IMG/VR virus record: IMGVR_UViG_3300030117_005275 | Location: 1 to 20,661 of that record | DNA from: a virus | DNA: 20,661 nt | Direction: 5' to 3' (one strand) | Shown: positions 1 to 8,050 of the stretch, piece by piece | How the letters are laid out: each line of letters opens with the position of its first letter | Position numbering within the stretch: position 1 is the stretch's first letter | Notes under the pieces: generated by a model | Databases searched by the model: none | What the model saw: the letters and a program-made list of their open reading frames with translations, nothing else | What the model was told of the DNA's origin: nothing | Position numbers and translations under genes: made by a program

Positions 1-299
1 TAAAATACATCGATTCCCATATTCTGCGCATTAGAAGCGATTTGTGCGGCCATATAAGACTTGCCAGTAGCTTCTAGGCCGGCAATTTCTACAATCTTTC
101 CAACAGGAATTCCAGCTAAACGACCTCGACAAATAATAGAATCAAGCCACCTAGAACCAGTTGGAATCCATTCCTCAACCTCCGTAGGGTTATCTTCATT
201 TAAATTAAACGCAACTTCGCATCCAGCCTGCTTATTAATTAAAGCACGCATATCACTCATCGATAGTTTACCAGTAGTCACTTTTCTCGCTCTTGCCAT
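1..299 (-). CDS. RecA/UvsX-like recombinase, N-terminal 99 residues (cut by window edge)
   Basis: This is the strand-exchange recombinase of the phage recombination/repair system, which forms ATP-dependent filaments on ssDNA and would work with the ssDNA-binding protein encoded just upstream. The visible part starts MARARKVTTG and has the RecA-type Walker A GLEATGKS at residues 74-81 (G74, G79, K80, S81), preceded by PTGSRWLDSII (46-56), which matches the 'tGi..LD.al' segment before the RecA core. The ATG at 299 is well supported by GGAGG on the minus strand (304-308). The rest of the ATPase core, including Walker B and the DNA-binding loops, lies outside the window. Whether it is closer to bacterial RecA or to T4 UvsX cannot be settled from 99 residues. 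The Walker A is nearer to RecA GPESSGKT than to the divergent UvsX loop. Confidence 0.88.
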   Translation of the reverse strand, partial: MARARKVTTGKLSMSDMRALINKQAGCEVAFNLNEDNPTEVEEWIPTGSRWLDSIICRGRLAGIPVGKIVEIAGLEATGKSYMAAQIASNAQNMGIDVF

Positions 300-315
300 T
301 ATTCCTCCAGGACAA

Positions 316-333
316 GGGGCCTTAAACGGCCCC
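316..333 (-). other. GC-rich intercistronic hairpin between the ssDNA-binding protein and recombinase genes
   Basis: GGGGCC (316-321) and GGCCCC (328-333) form a perfect 6-bp all-GC stem with a 6-nt loop, placed between the ssDNA-binding gene stop (351) and the recombinase RBS (304-308). On the transcribed strand it is followed by TTGTCC, not a U-run, so it is not a standard intrinsic terminator. It may stabilise or separate the two messages, since gp32-type proteins are needed in larger amounts than recombinase. The hairpin is seen; its role is inferred. Confidence 0.6.
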
Positions 334-350
334 AAGTCAAATGTTTTTAA

Positions 351-1106
351 CTATGCGTTCATTAGCTCCTTGAACGCTTGATCAACAGAATTTCCTCCAT
401 TGTTATTATAGTGAACAGATTCCGAAGATGAAGACTCTGCATCTACATCCTTAGACATAAATTCGTCAAGAATTACCTGGACCTCTTGTGTCGACTTACG
501 CTCAAAAAGCTGTTCAACGTCAGGAATAGCATCTAGAGTTTCAGTAATTGCCTCTTCGCTTTCCATCATCGGAGATGTTCTACGACGAGGTTGTAGCTTT
601 GTCTGTGGGAATGAGGCCCCAGGAGGCTTTCCATAGCTGAGTACAATATCAGTTCCCTCTTCTGGGTCGGTGATGTCGCCGTAGTCAGGGTTCAGCACGA
701 GGCTAAGAAGTGTCTCGTAGGCCATCTTGCCATAACCCCACCAGCGAGGCCCCTCGTTCTCCTCACCTCGCACCATCACAGGGCTAAAGAATCGCTGCCT
801 TGCAAAGAGACTCTTCGCCATCCTCTTGGATGCGTCGTCATTATTATTTGACCCCTCTCGCCACAGATTTGAAGCAAACTCACAAATTGGACAGTCGTCA
901 CCATAGTTACGCTTTGGGCAAACAATTCCACCCTTAGCTACGTTATAGTGAAAATACACCTCCTTGAAAGGGTCTCCATCCTCTGTCGGGATGATTCTAA
1001 TAGTCTGGTCTCCGTCCTCTGGTCGCCAGAAAGCACTCTTACTTGAATCGCCACGGTTCTGTACTGCGGCAAGCTTCTCTCGCATCTTATCTAGATTGAT
1101 TCCCAT
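351..1106 (-). CDS. gp32-like zinc-containing single-stranded DNA-binding protein
   Basis: This protein (251 aa) coats ssDNA during replication and recombination, as T4 gp32 does. The N-terminal basic segment is followed by an OB-fold core (about 25-170). That core carries a gp32-type zinc site with H53, C63, C72 and C75 (H-x9-C-x8-C-x2-C), and aromatic residues (Y52, Y54, F101, F106-F107, W122-W123, Y125) suited to base stacking. The C-terminal region from about 215 is Ser/Asp/Glu/Asn-rich and ends in a short helix-like SVDQAFKELMNA, the kind of tail gp32 proteins use to recruit replication partners. The start at 1106 has AAGGAG eight bases upstream. It lies downstream of the polymerase and FtsZ-like genes and upstream of the recombinase, forming a replication/recombination block. 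Confidence 0.87.
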   Translation of the reverse strand: MGINLDKMREKLAAVQNRGDSSKSAFWRPEDGDQTIRIIPTEDGDPFKEVYFHYNVAKGGIVCPKRNYGDDCPICEFASNLWREGSNNNDDASKRMAKSLFARQRFFSPVMVRGEENEGPRWWGYGKMAYETLLSLVLNPDYGDITDPEEGTDIVLSYGKPPGASFPQTKLQPRRRTSPMMESEEAITETLDAIPDVEQLFERKSTQEVQVILDEFMSKDVDAESSSSESVHYNNNGGNSVDQAFKELMNA

Positions 1107-1154
1107 TGTTTTTCTCCTTGTATAGTAAATTGGGCAAATATCCCCAACTTCTGG

Positions 1155-1988
1155 TTAATCTAATTGTTGTATTGTTGAAGAGTATGCTACGCAATAAACG
1201 TAGTCTTCTTCGTATTGAGTAGAGTATATTCCATATGATACCTTGGTGTCAACAGAATTGTCCTTAACTTGAGAAATTATTTTCTTGCGAATGTCGCTCG
1301 ACTCTCTCAACTTGTTCTCATTGATGGCGTAATAATAGACCTTTTCCCTAATGTTGTCAACAGGAAAAAATAGTTTCTCTTCCCCTGTTTGAAAATCAAC
1401 AATTCCATATGTGCATAGCCTACTAACTTCATGCGGTGATGAAATATTATCCATAATACTCTCAGAGCGGTCAAACACATTTATCATATTAATTGTAGAA
1501 ATAAGCAGATCATTCAATTTCTCATGAAAACCTATCACTGGAATGTCTCCCAAGATATCTTCAAGTTGATTGTTGTAGACCAACGCTACTTTATTAAAAA
1601 CCCCAGATCTAGCATATTGTTGAAACACATTTATGGTTAAGCGCTGTTGCATCTTATCCATCTCACCTAGTAGTTCTGGATCTGAACAAACACATAGTAT
1701 TGAGGTGTCGTGTGATTTTATTTGTTCAAGAATCCTCAAAGAAGCACCGGAAACAAAGCCAGAAGCTGCAACAACAAATAAAACTTTGCCCTGCAATGGT
1801 TTGAAAAACCTCTTAAGACTACCAATTGATTGTTCAAACTCTTCAGGAGTGCTGGCTTTTTTTATACCATATGTTCTTGGGGTTCTTTTGAGGCCAACGT
1901 CCATCTTGTAAATATCATACTGGGGGTATTGAGAGAATTTATCAGCTATTCTACAGCCCGCTGCGCCTAATCCAATTATTGAATCCAT
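1155..1988 (-). CDS. Divergent FtsZ/tubulin-superfamily protein, probably without normal GTPase chemistry
   Basis: This 277-aa protein follows the element order of FtsZ/tubulin. Beta-1 and loop T1 are SIIGLGAAGCRIADKF (3-18), like FtsZ 'IkVIGVGGaGgNAV'. The strand and T4-loop region KVLFVVAASGFVSGASL (68-84) lies where FtsZ has 'vfitaGmGGGTGTGAAPV', but the signature is reduced to ASGFVSG. VALVYNNQLEDI (134-145) resembles 'lIvIpNdkLl', and GFHEKLNDLLISTINMI (153-169) resembles the helix leading to T7. The T7 region IMDNISSPHEV (178-188) lacks the NxDxxD pattern. A C-terminal domain ends in VSYGIYSTQYEEDYVYCVAYSST, like the FtsZ 'iifGt..d..l.d.v.vtviaTg' strands. The length is close to phage PhuZ (about 315 aa) without a tail. 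Its start overlaps the polymerase gene by 13 nt. A Rossmann dinucleotide-binding protein is the main alternative, because GLGAAG also fits GxGxxG. The function is unknown. Confidence 0.62.
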   Translation of the reverse strand: MDSIIGLGAAGCRIADKFSQYPQYDIYKMDVGLKRTPRTYGIKKASTPEEFEQSIGSLKRFFKPLQGKVLFVVAASGFVSGASLRILEQIKSHDTSILCVCSDPELLGEMDKMQQRLTINVFQQYARSGVFNKVALVYNNQLEDILGDIPVIGFHEKLNDLLISTINMINVFDRSESIMDNISSPHEVSRLCTYGIVDFQTGEEKLFFPVDNIREKVYYYAINENKLRESSDIRKKIISQVKDNSVDTKVSYGIYSTQYEEDYVYCVAYSSTIQQLD

Positions 1989-3169
1989 TCTCTCATTTCT
2001 CCATAATTCTTGCCATAGTTTACATTAACTTTAAAATTTCCTAAAGGCGTATTTGTAAAATATTCAACCAAAACATTGATTAGCTTGCACTCAACATCGG
2101 TAAGGTCCAAGACTACTTCATCGTGCACACAAAATGCAACAAAAGAGTCCTTATCCTGCAGGTATTTGTTCAACTTAATCATTTGTCTTAACACAACATC
2201 CGAACAGGTACTTTGAATTAGGTAACTCATGGCATGATAATTATCTGCTGAAATGGATCTGTTAAAGGGGTTTGTCACGCTATTGTTTTGATAATACTCT
2301 TCTAAGACCTTTTCTCTACTTTTGCCGTAAATTCTATGAGAAAGGTAATCCTTGGATTCCATATTATAAAGCCACGCAAAAAACCTTTCCTTTACCTCCT
2401 CTCTACTACCAAGTTCATTATAAGCATTAATGCGATTCCACTCATGCACATCTACATCTGGCTGACTAATTCCTGCGAGTGCTAGAAAAGTTCTTAGTTC
2501 AGCGCCATTGAAATCTAGAGATACAAACCAATCGTTTGTTGGCTTAATAATTTTTCTATATCTTTTATCCATTGTAAGTATAGGAAAACTGTTCTTCTTA
2601 GTGGTCAACCTGCCTGTCTTTGTTCCAAAAATATTATAATTACAAGAATGTGAGATGTGGCCCAGCTTATGAGCAAATTTTCTAGTTCTCTCCTCGTGCA
2701 TTAGGTCACGCAATTCAGTTTTATCAATATTCAAATTCCTAAACTTCATGTCATGCGTAATTTTTGTTAGGTTTACCAAAAAATCGTAGTTTTCTGGTTT
2801 GTGATAATTGTTTATCACATACTCAGTAATCTTATTGCGAACAGAGCAGTATTGCTTTAGAAACTTTTGAGGGACTAAGTCAAAAAAGCAGTTTTTAGAC
2901 AAATCTATTTTAGACTCTTTAAAGGCTCTAAGAAACGCTTTAAGACGATTGTTGATGGAGTCCCACTCATCACCCAAGTGCCTGGGGCATGCCTCGTCCA
3001 AGGGCCTCTTAGCATACAGAAATGCATATTCAATACCAGCGTAGTCCTCTAGAAACGAAGAATAAGACCATGTACGAGTAAGATTGTTAGGGACGTTATC
3101 AAAATGCAGTTCTCCATTGAGAAACACACCGACACACTCCCTTTTATTATCGAGCGTTTGGAAAATCAT
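1976..3169 (-). CDS. Short family A DNA polymerase (PolA-type palm/fingers/thumb, no exonuclease domain)
   Basis: This is a template-directed DNA polymerase of the Pol I family, 397 aa. The landmarks are in order: TKTGRLTT (183-190, E. coli TxTGRLSS); motif A SLDFNGAELR with D219 and E224; DVHEWN (240-245, Pol I 'DIHrxTA'); the O-helix R256-x3-K260-x3-F264-x3-Y268, matching E. coli R754, K758, F762 and Y766; YLIQSTCSDVV (316-326, 'pIQGtAADii'); and motif C VHDE (348-351, H349, D350). All catalytic residues are therefore present. The N-terminal ~130 residues are too short and lack the DxE/DxxxD motifs of a 3'-5' exonuclease. The fingers are compressed relative to Pol I, with about 95 residues from motif A to the IQ motif. 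The start codon overlaps the upstream stop as TAATG, so translation is probably coupled. It may be the replicative enzyme if the exonuclease is encoded elsewhere. Confidence 0.9.
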   Translation of the reverse strand: MIFQTLDNKRECVGVFLNGELHFDNVPNNLTRTWSYSSFLEDYAGIEYAFLYAKRPLDEACPRHLGDEWDSINNRLKAFLRAFKESKIDLSKNCFFDLVPQKFLKQYCSVRNKITEYVINNYHKPENYDFLVNLTKITHDMKFRNLNIDKTELRDLMHEERTRKFAHKLGHISHSCNYNIFGTKTGRLTTKKNSFPILTMDKRYRKIIKPTNDWFVSLDFNGAELRTFLALAGISQPDVDVHEWNRINAYNELGSREEVKERFFAWLYNMESKDYLSHRIYGKSREKVLEEYYQNNSVTNPFNRSISADNYHAMSYLIQSTCSDVVLRQMIKLNKYLQDKDSFVAFCVHDEVVLDLTDVECKLINVLVEYFTNTPLGNFKVNVNYGKNYGEMREWIQ

Positions 3170-4389
3170 TAATATGTTGGTTTAGTTTTTATTTTAGTGT
3201 TAGTAAAGTTAATTTTTTCAACTGCTTTAGCGAAAGAGCCGTTGTAGTTATCAAATCCGCGAATAGAAAAGTTAACGTATGATTGCATCGCTGTAGTCCC
3301 ATTGACAGATTGAACATCCCTTGCATTGCGCTTAATTTCATTTAAAGAAGCAGCACTTCCGGGACTTCCTTGCTCAATGTATCTAATATCAATATACATG
3401 TCAACCCAATTTTTATCAGGATACTTTCTATCAAACTCTTGAACTGAGATGGGTGCTCTACACGTCCTGCTTCTAGTTGCAAGCCCACTTACAATAACAT
3501 TTTGAGGGCTTCGAGCTATAAATTTATTATACGTAATATAAGATAGTTTTTGTAAATTTTGAATATCTCTTTCGTATGTTTTTAAAAAATAACCAGCGAG
3601 TATAATTTCGTCGTTATTAAAACCATACCTTGTAGAGTATCGATGCATTGCTGGGCTTGCAATGTCTGCAACTAAAACCCACGGTACATTCTTTGTTATA
3701 GAAAATCCATGCTTTTCTGCTGCTAACTTAAAAAAAGAAAAATTTGGGCTGTTTATAAAATCTTCTTTTGCAGAATCATCAGAGGCGTCTAAATCAGCAA
3801 CGTGAATTGTTAGGCCAGTATTCAATAGATTGCAGAAGCCGCTAGTTATAAATGAATTTAAAGTTATAGGAACATTATTGCTTATTTCTAATAAAAAAGA
3901 AGAAAATAAATTAAAAAAAGAAGAAAAGTCATTAATCTGCTCTCTTCTCTTTTCATTTAAATAAGTTTCTATAAATATGTTGCTAATTTTTTCATTGTAA
4001 AGTTTAAAATTGTTTATAGGATCAATAAAACCTTTGTGAGCCTCAAGTTTATAAAGGTATGGATCTTGAGAATTAAGCTTTCCAGAAAAAGCTGCTTTGT
4101 TTGTTTCTAAAACAAGGCCCTCAAATGCATCTGATACAAAATTAATAGTTTTAATTTTTTTTCTTGGGTCTTTTCTAGACTTTATAGTTGTTAAATTAGC
4201 AGGGTTTACAGTAATAATTTCATGTGTCTTATTTATTCTACCATATAGAGACCTTTCAGCAAAATTAAAATCCTTTACAGCATTATTGTTGGAACCCAGC
4301 TCCGAAACGTTGCCTAAAACTGAATATTTTAGCCTTTCAAAGAATTGTTTTTTTATATTTTGTCCGTTTTTTCCTTGAAAATTAGCCAT
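3169..4389 (-). CDS. Unrecognised 406-aa protein, probably a virion/baseplate component
   Basis: I do not recognise this family. The protein is rich in Asn, Phe, Ile and Lys, has no signal peptide or membrane segment, and shows no clear catalytic motif. It reads as a mixed alpha/beta globular protein. Segments likely to be conserved are the central LVADIASPAMHRYSTRYG (about 241-258) and the aromatic VDMYIDIRYIEQGSPGS (about 328-344). Its start at 4389 has AGGA about eight bases upstream, and it begins 19 nt after the large hub-type gene. Its stop is fused to the polymerase start (TAATG). Position argues for a tail or baseplate protein closing the structural operon, while the coupling leaves open a role beside the polymerase. 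Both are inference. Confidence 0.5.
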   Translation of the reverse strand: MANFQGKNGQNIKKQFFERLKYSVLGNVSELGSNNNAVKDFNFAERSLYGRINKTHEIITVNPANLTTIKSRKDPRKKIKTINFVSDAFEGLVLETNKAAFSGKLNSQDPYLYKLEAHKGFIDPINNFKLYNEKISNIFIETYLNEKRREQINDFSSFFNLFSSFLLEISNNVPITLNSFITSGFCNLLNTGLTIHVADLDASDDSAKEDFINSPNFSFFKLAAEKHGFSITKNVPWVLVADIASPAMHRYSTRYGFNNDEIILAGYFLKTYERDIQNLQKLSYITYNKFIARSPQNVIVSGLATRSRTCRAPISVQEFDRKYPDKNWVDMYIDIRYIEQGSPGSAASLNEIKRNARDVQSVNGTTAMQSYVNFSIRGFDNYNGSFAKAVEKINFTNTKIKTKPTY

Positions 4390-4408
4390 TATAAAATCCT
4401 ATTATTAA

Positions 4409-7400
4409 CTAGCGCATATTTGAAATCATTGAAGAAATTTCTACACGAGTTGGGCCGCAACTTTCCCCATCTTCGGATACTTGTGCTAGCGACTCTCTTG
4501 TATCGACTGAGGAAGCACCGGGAGACTCCCAAATTGCAGTTACAGTTGTTACATACGCGCCTCTTTCGATATAAGACTGAACTTTAGTTACTACATGATA
4601 ACCACCTATCCCAAGAACGTTGGATGCAGAACCTTGTATTGTTGGGTTGCCAAAATCAGGAGACAGGCCAACCGGATTTATGTATATTTTCATCCCTGGG
4701 TGGAACATGGTAGTCCCGTAGCACTCCACTGTTGCATTGTAAACATTAGCCAATACTGCTAGCCCTGTTATCTGCCCAAGGAATTCGTTCTCTAGCCTAG
4801 CTTCTCTTAAGAAAGGAATATCAGTTTTTGTGAAACTGATTCTTTTAATAATGCCCTCTGGTTTTCCAATTCCAAAATGATATATGCCCCTTTCCTTGTC
4901 ACTTGCTAGATCGGCATTTAAGTTTTCAACGGCCCCAGCGTTTATCGCATATAAGAGCATATAATCATATGTCTTCTGTCCTTGACTTTCTGGGGGCTTC
5001 AAGATTGGTCTTCTCTCTTGAGGTATTGTTTCTAGATTAACTCGACTTGCAACAGCCCTTGCAACAACGGACTCGTCGCCTGATAGCAATGCTCCCAACT
5101 CCTCAGTAGAAGGCCTATATAGCTCTTGCTGTTCTGGGGTTAGTTGCGACCCCCGACCAGCCATCAAATAAGTGTCAGGAGGAGGGGGGACATTCCTAAG
5201 AGAATATAGCTTTTCGTCGCCGCCCCTTCCCGTACCGGCTGCAGTAAAAAAGTTGGTCCTAAGTTGCAGATCTTGTCTCGCAACATTTCTTTCACCTCCC
5301 TGTTGCCTCATAGCATTTGCTATTAGATCGCTTGATATTTCCCTAATAAAAGACAATATGGGGTATATTGCTCTTTCTTGAGATACTATTTTCGTTAAAA
5401 ACCAGTCTATAAAATAGGCAACCGATATTGGAATATCAGCAAGACTAATATCATATATTAATTTATTTGTGTATTCTGGGGGGTCTTCCTCGCTTTTTAC
5501 ATTTAGTTTATAGGATATTGGCCCAAGTATAATCCTTGTATTTTCCTTTAGCCTGCTTATAGATCCGTACCTATCTTGAGTTGGTGAGACATCTGTGTGG
5601 ACAACCTCCAAAGCAGATTGCAATAAATCTCCAAAATAAAAAAATTGCAAATGGTATTGATCATCGTCCTGGTTATAAGTAAGATTTTTAAGACTGTCCA
5701 AAACAGAGGCTGAACCTGAAAGTTCCGATCCATCCAAGGTACTAGGAATTCTGTTGGTGATTTCCTCTGTCGTTGGTCCACTATTTACATTTGAATTAGC
5801 CTCTGCATCAAAATTAGACACTGGGCCTCTCACGCCCAATTCCTCCAAAAGAGGTTGGGACCGATCGGCCCTACTTCCAGCTAGATATAGGTCAAGCAAG
5901 CTCGGATCAAGTTTTGTATAGAAAATCTTGTCTTGTTCATATAAGCTATTTAAAATTCTACTCCAACTTTCAACATTTTGTTGTCTAACCTTTCTCTTGT
6001 ATTCCTCCTCTAGATCAGCAATATATTGATCTGGGCATCCGCCTTTCTCCGCTTCTGTCAGAACCCTTAGTGCCTGAAGTCTATCTGCTCTTCTTTCTGG
6101 GGTCGACAAAATATCAGAGTCTGGTCCCTGATAAATGCCCTCTTGCCAAGCAAGATATTCAATTACTAGAGTTACATTTCCTTGATCGTTTATGTTTATT
6201 TCATGATCATAGGCAGATAAATGCAAAAACATAGTTGAGCTATTTATCGCCTGTCTTGTTCCCTCGGATAAAAATGTACTAGCGTCCCCGGTTCCTTGAG
6301 GCATATGCCACCCAACTTCTGCCTCTATCTTATAGTAGTCGGGGTTCCATATGAAATTCTTTTCGGGATGGGCCATGCCTATATTTACCAAGTCAACATA
6401 CCTAAATTCTAATGGATTATCTTCATCATCGTACTCTTCTCCATTATCTACATATCTGGGACGAGGAGCGCCTCTAACTTTGATAAATTCATCCATGCTT
6501 TGAAAGTATAATTCCAACCTTGCAAAGATATCTCGACGTGCCGCAAATGGATCTCTGCCCTCAAGTCTCCATTCAAACTTTTTAACACCAGCACCCTGTC
6601 CTCTGTCGAAGGTTTTGTTTAGCATGTCAGATATTTCTTGCTGGTGGACGTATGTTCTAAATGGTATTTCGTGCTTTATTTCTCTGCCTCTAAGGTAATC
6701 GCTGGTTGGCAGAAAACTTGATTTAAAAAGTTTTATTTTTGGCACCAAGCCAGACAACTCGGATGTTTTAATTTTATCTAATTCCTCCATTGAAGGGTCA
6801 TACATTAACTGATTGACTATTGTGTCAGTCTTTCCATGAACCATGATAAAATGAGGATCACCATCTTCGCTTAGGTATTTTTCATTTCTAGTTTGATTTT
6901 GTTTTGCATAAATATCTAAGAAATCTAATAGAAACATTTGCTCTGATAGTCTTCTTTGTTGTGCAAGCTCCGCCTCACTTAAGTCTGATTCATCCTCATC
7001 GTCTGTCGACAATCCCACAAGTTCTTCAAGTATTCCTTGTTGGCCTAGTGCTAACTGCTCCTCGACTTGCTCAAGATCTTCTCTTATATTCCTTTGAAAG
7101 ACTAAATCAGCTTCTCTTTGCCTTTCGAGAAGCCTCTCTTTCTCTTGCTCCAAATGTTGGTGAATATTTATGGACGCTATCAATAATTGGTGAACCAAGG
7201 CATCCTTATATACCTCAGATAATTGCCTAGCTGGCTCCATAACGTCGCGTGCACTGAGCTGTGTTGTGTTTTGGGACTGATATACATAATATAGCCAGAT
7301 ATAATGGCCATAAAATGCTTCTCTGGCTTCTTCGGCTTCCCTCAAAAGCTGCTCAGATGATTGTGGTGTAAAATCAGTAATTGAGGCTTCGTCACCTCCC

Positions 7401-8050
7401 GAAAAGAGACCAGCTCGGCGCCCTCGCGCTCGATCAATACCCTGGACACTAATCTTTACATCATCTGGCAAATTAACATCTAGATTGACATTATCGACAA
7501 ACTCCTCGAATAATAAAGTTGATTCCTCTAATAGACCGCTTTCTAGCTTAACAACATTTTCAGAGTTTGCATACAAGCCAAGAAGGTCGTCGCTCCCTTC
7601 TGCTGCAAAAGGTGGGGGAGTTTGATTGGATAAAGATCCGTTCTCGGAACCTTGTCTAGCGGTGTAATAAGTTACACCATTAAGTGCTATATTTCGAAAA
7701 TTATATGTTTCTCTTTTGATATCTCCAGCATATCTCTGTGCTTCGGGGCCTTGGCGCGGAGGCCTCACCCAAGTTGGGTATTGCTGTTTGTTTATATTAC
7801 CGTTAAACCAATTCCTAACAATATCTAAGAAAGTGTCCTCTCTAACTTCTTGAAGAAAATCAAGATTGTTTTGTAATCTTGTTCTTATGTCAACTATAGT
7901 ATATCTATTGCTATAACCAGCATCCACTATTTGTTTGTCTGGCCCTGATAATTCCTCACGATCGTTGAGGTTAGCCTCCCCGGCAACGCCCTCCCCCCAG
8001 GCTCGCAATTCATCATTGGCGTTTCCGCTTCCGCCTTCTTCCAAGCTCAT
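4409..8050 (-). CDS. Large (1213 aa) baseplate hub/tail structural protein
   Basis: This is the largest gene in the window. The N-terminal ~270 residues are polar with few features. Residues about 275-385 form a long charged helical/coiled-coil stretch rich in Glu, Gln, Arg and Leu, with an acidic break near 350-358. The middle is mixed alpha/beta. Linkers rich in Ser, Asn and Thr appear around 770-815. The C-terminal region, about 1045-1185, has the strand-turn pattern of tail hub proteins of the gp27/late-control-D type, with NATVECYGTTMFHPGMKIYI, then GYHVVTKVQSYIERGAYVTT; this is a 'polar displacement / H..x..G.y.T.v' layout. The ATG follows the upstream stop directly (TAAATG), with GAGG about nine bases upstream. 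The order tape measure, tube-associated protein, LysM protein, hub supports a baseplate role. The hub assignment rests on a remote pattern. Confidence 0.62.
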   Translation of the reverse strand: MSLEEGGSGNANDELRAWGEGVAGEANLNDREELSGPDKQIVDAGYSNRYTIVDIRTRLQNNLDFLQEVREDTFLDIVRNWFNGNINKQQYPTWVRPPRQGPEAQRYAGDIKRETYNFRNIALNGVTYYTARQGSENGSLSNQTPPPFAAEGSDDLLGLYANSENVVKLESGLLEESTLLFEEFVDNVNLDVNLPDDVKISVQGIDRARGRRAGLFSGGDEASITDFTPQSSEQLLREAEEAREAFYGHYIWLYYVYQSQNTTQLSARDVMEPARQLSEVYKDALVHQLLIASINIHQHLEQEKERLLERQREADLVFQRNIREDLEQVEEQLALGQQGILEELVGLSTDDEDESDLSEAELAQQRRLSEQMFLLDFLDIYAKQNQTRNEKYLSEDGDPHFIMVHGKTDTIVNQLMYDPSMEELDKIKTSELSGLVPKIKLFKSSFLPTSDYLRGREIKHEIPFRTYVHQQEISDMLNKTFDRGQGAGVKKFEWRLEGRDPFAARRDIFARLELYFQSMDEFIKVRGAPRPRYVDNGEEYDDEDNPLEFRYVDLVNIGMAHPEKNFIWNPDYYKIEAEVGWHMPQGTGDASTFLSEGTRQAINSSTMFLHLSAYDHEININDQGNVTLVIEYLAWQEGIYQGPDSDILSTPERRADRLQALRVLTEAEKGGCPDQYIADLEEEYKRKVRQQNVESWSRILNSLYEQDKIFYTKLDPSLLDLYLAGSRADRSQPLLEELGVRGPVSNFDAEANSNVNSGPTTEEITNRIPSTLDGSELSGSASVLDSLKNLTYNQDDDQYHLQFFYFGDLLQSALEVVHTDVSPTQDRYGSISRLKENTRIILGPISYKLNVKSEEDPPEYTNKLIYDISLADIPISVAYFIDWFLTKIVSQERAIYPILSFIREISSDLIANAMRQQGGERNVARQDLQLRTNFFTAAGTGRGGDEKLYSLRNVPPPPDTYLMAGRGSQLTPEQQELYRPSTEELGALLSGDESVVARAVASRVNLETIPQERRPILKPPESQGQKTYDYMLLYAINAGAVENLNADLASDKERGIYHFGIGKPEGIIKRISFTKTDIPFLREARLENEFLGQITGLAVLANVYNATVECYGTTMFHPGMKIYINPVGLSPDFGNPTIQGSASNVLGIGGYHVVTKVQSYIERGAYVTTVTAIWESPGASSVDTRESLAQVSEDGESCGPTRVEISSMISNMR

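Noticed and set aside
1130-1147. TTGGG/CCCAA hairpin between the FtsZ-like and ssDNA-binding genes
   Set aside because: Only five pairs, an 8-nt loop and no U-run on the transcribed strand; too weak for a terminator.
1155-1988. NAD-binding Rossmann protein as an explanation of the FtsZ-like gene (GLGAAG fits GxGxxG)
   Set aside because: The later elements (glycine loop after the second hydrophobic strand, NNQL strand, pre-T7 helix, C-terminal YGIYST and AYSST strands) follow FtsZ order; kept only as the main alternative.
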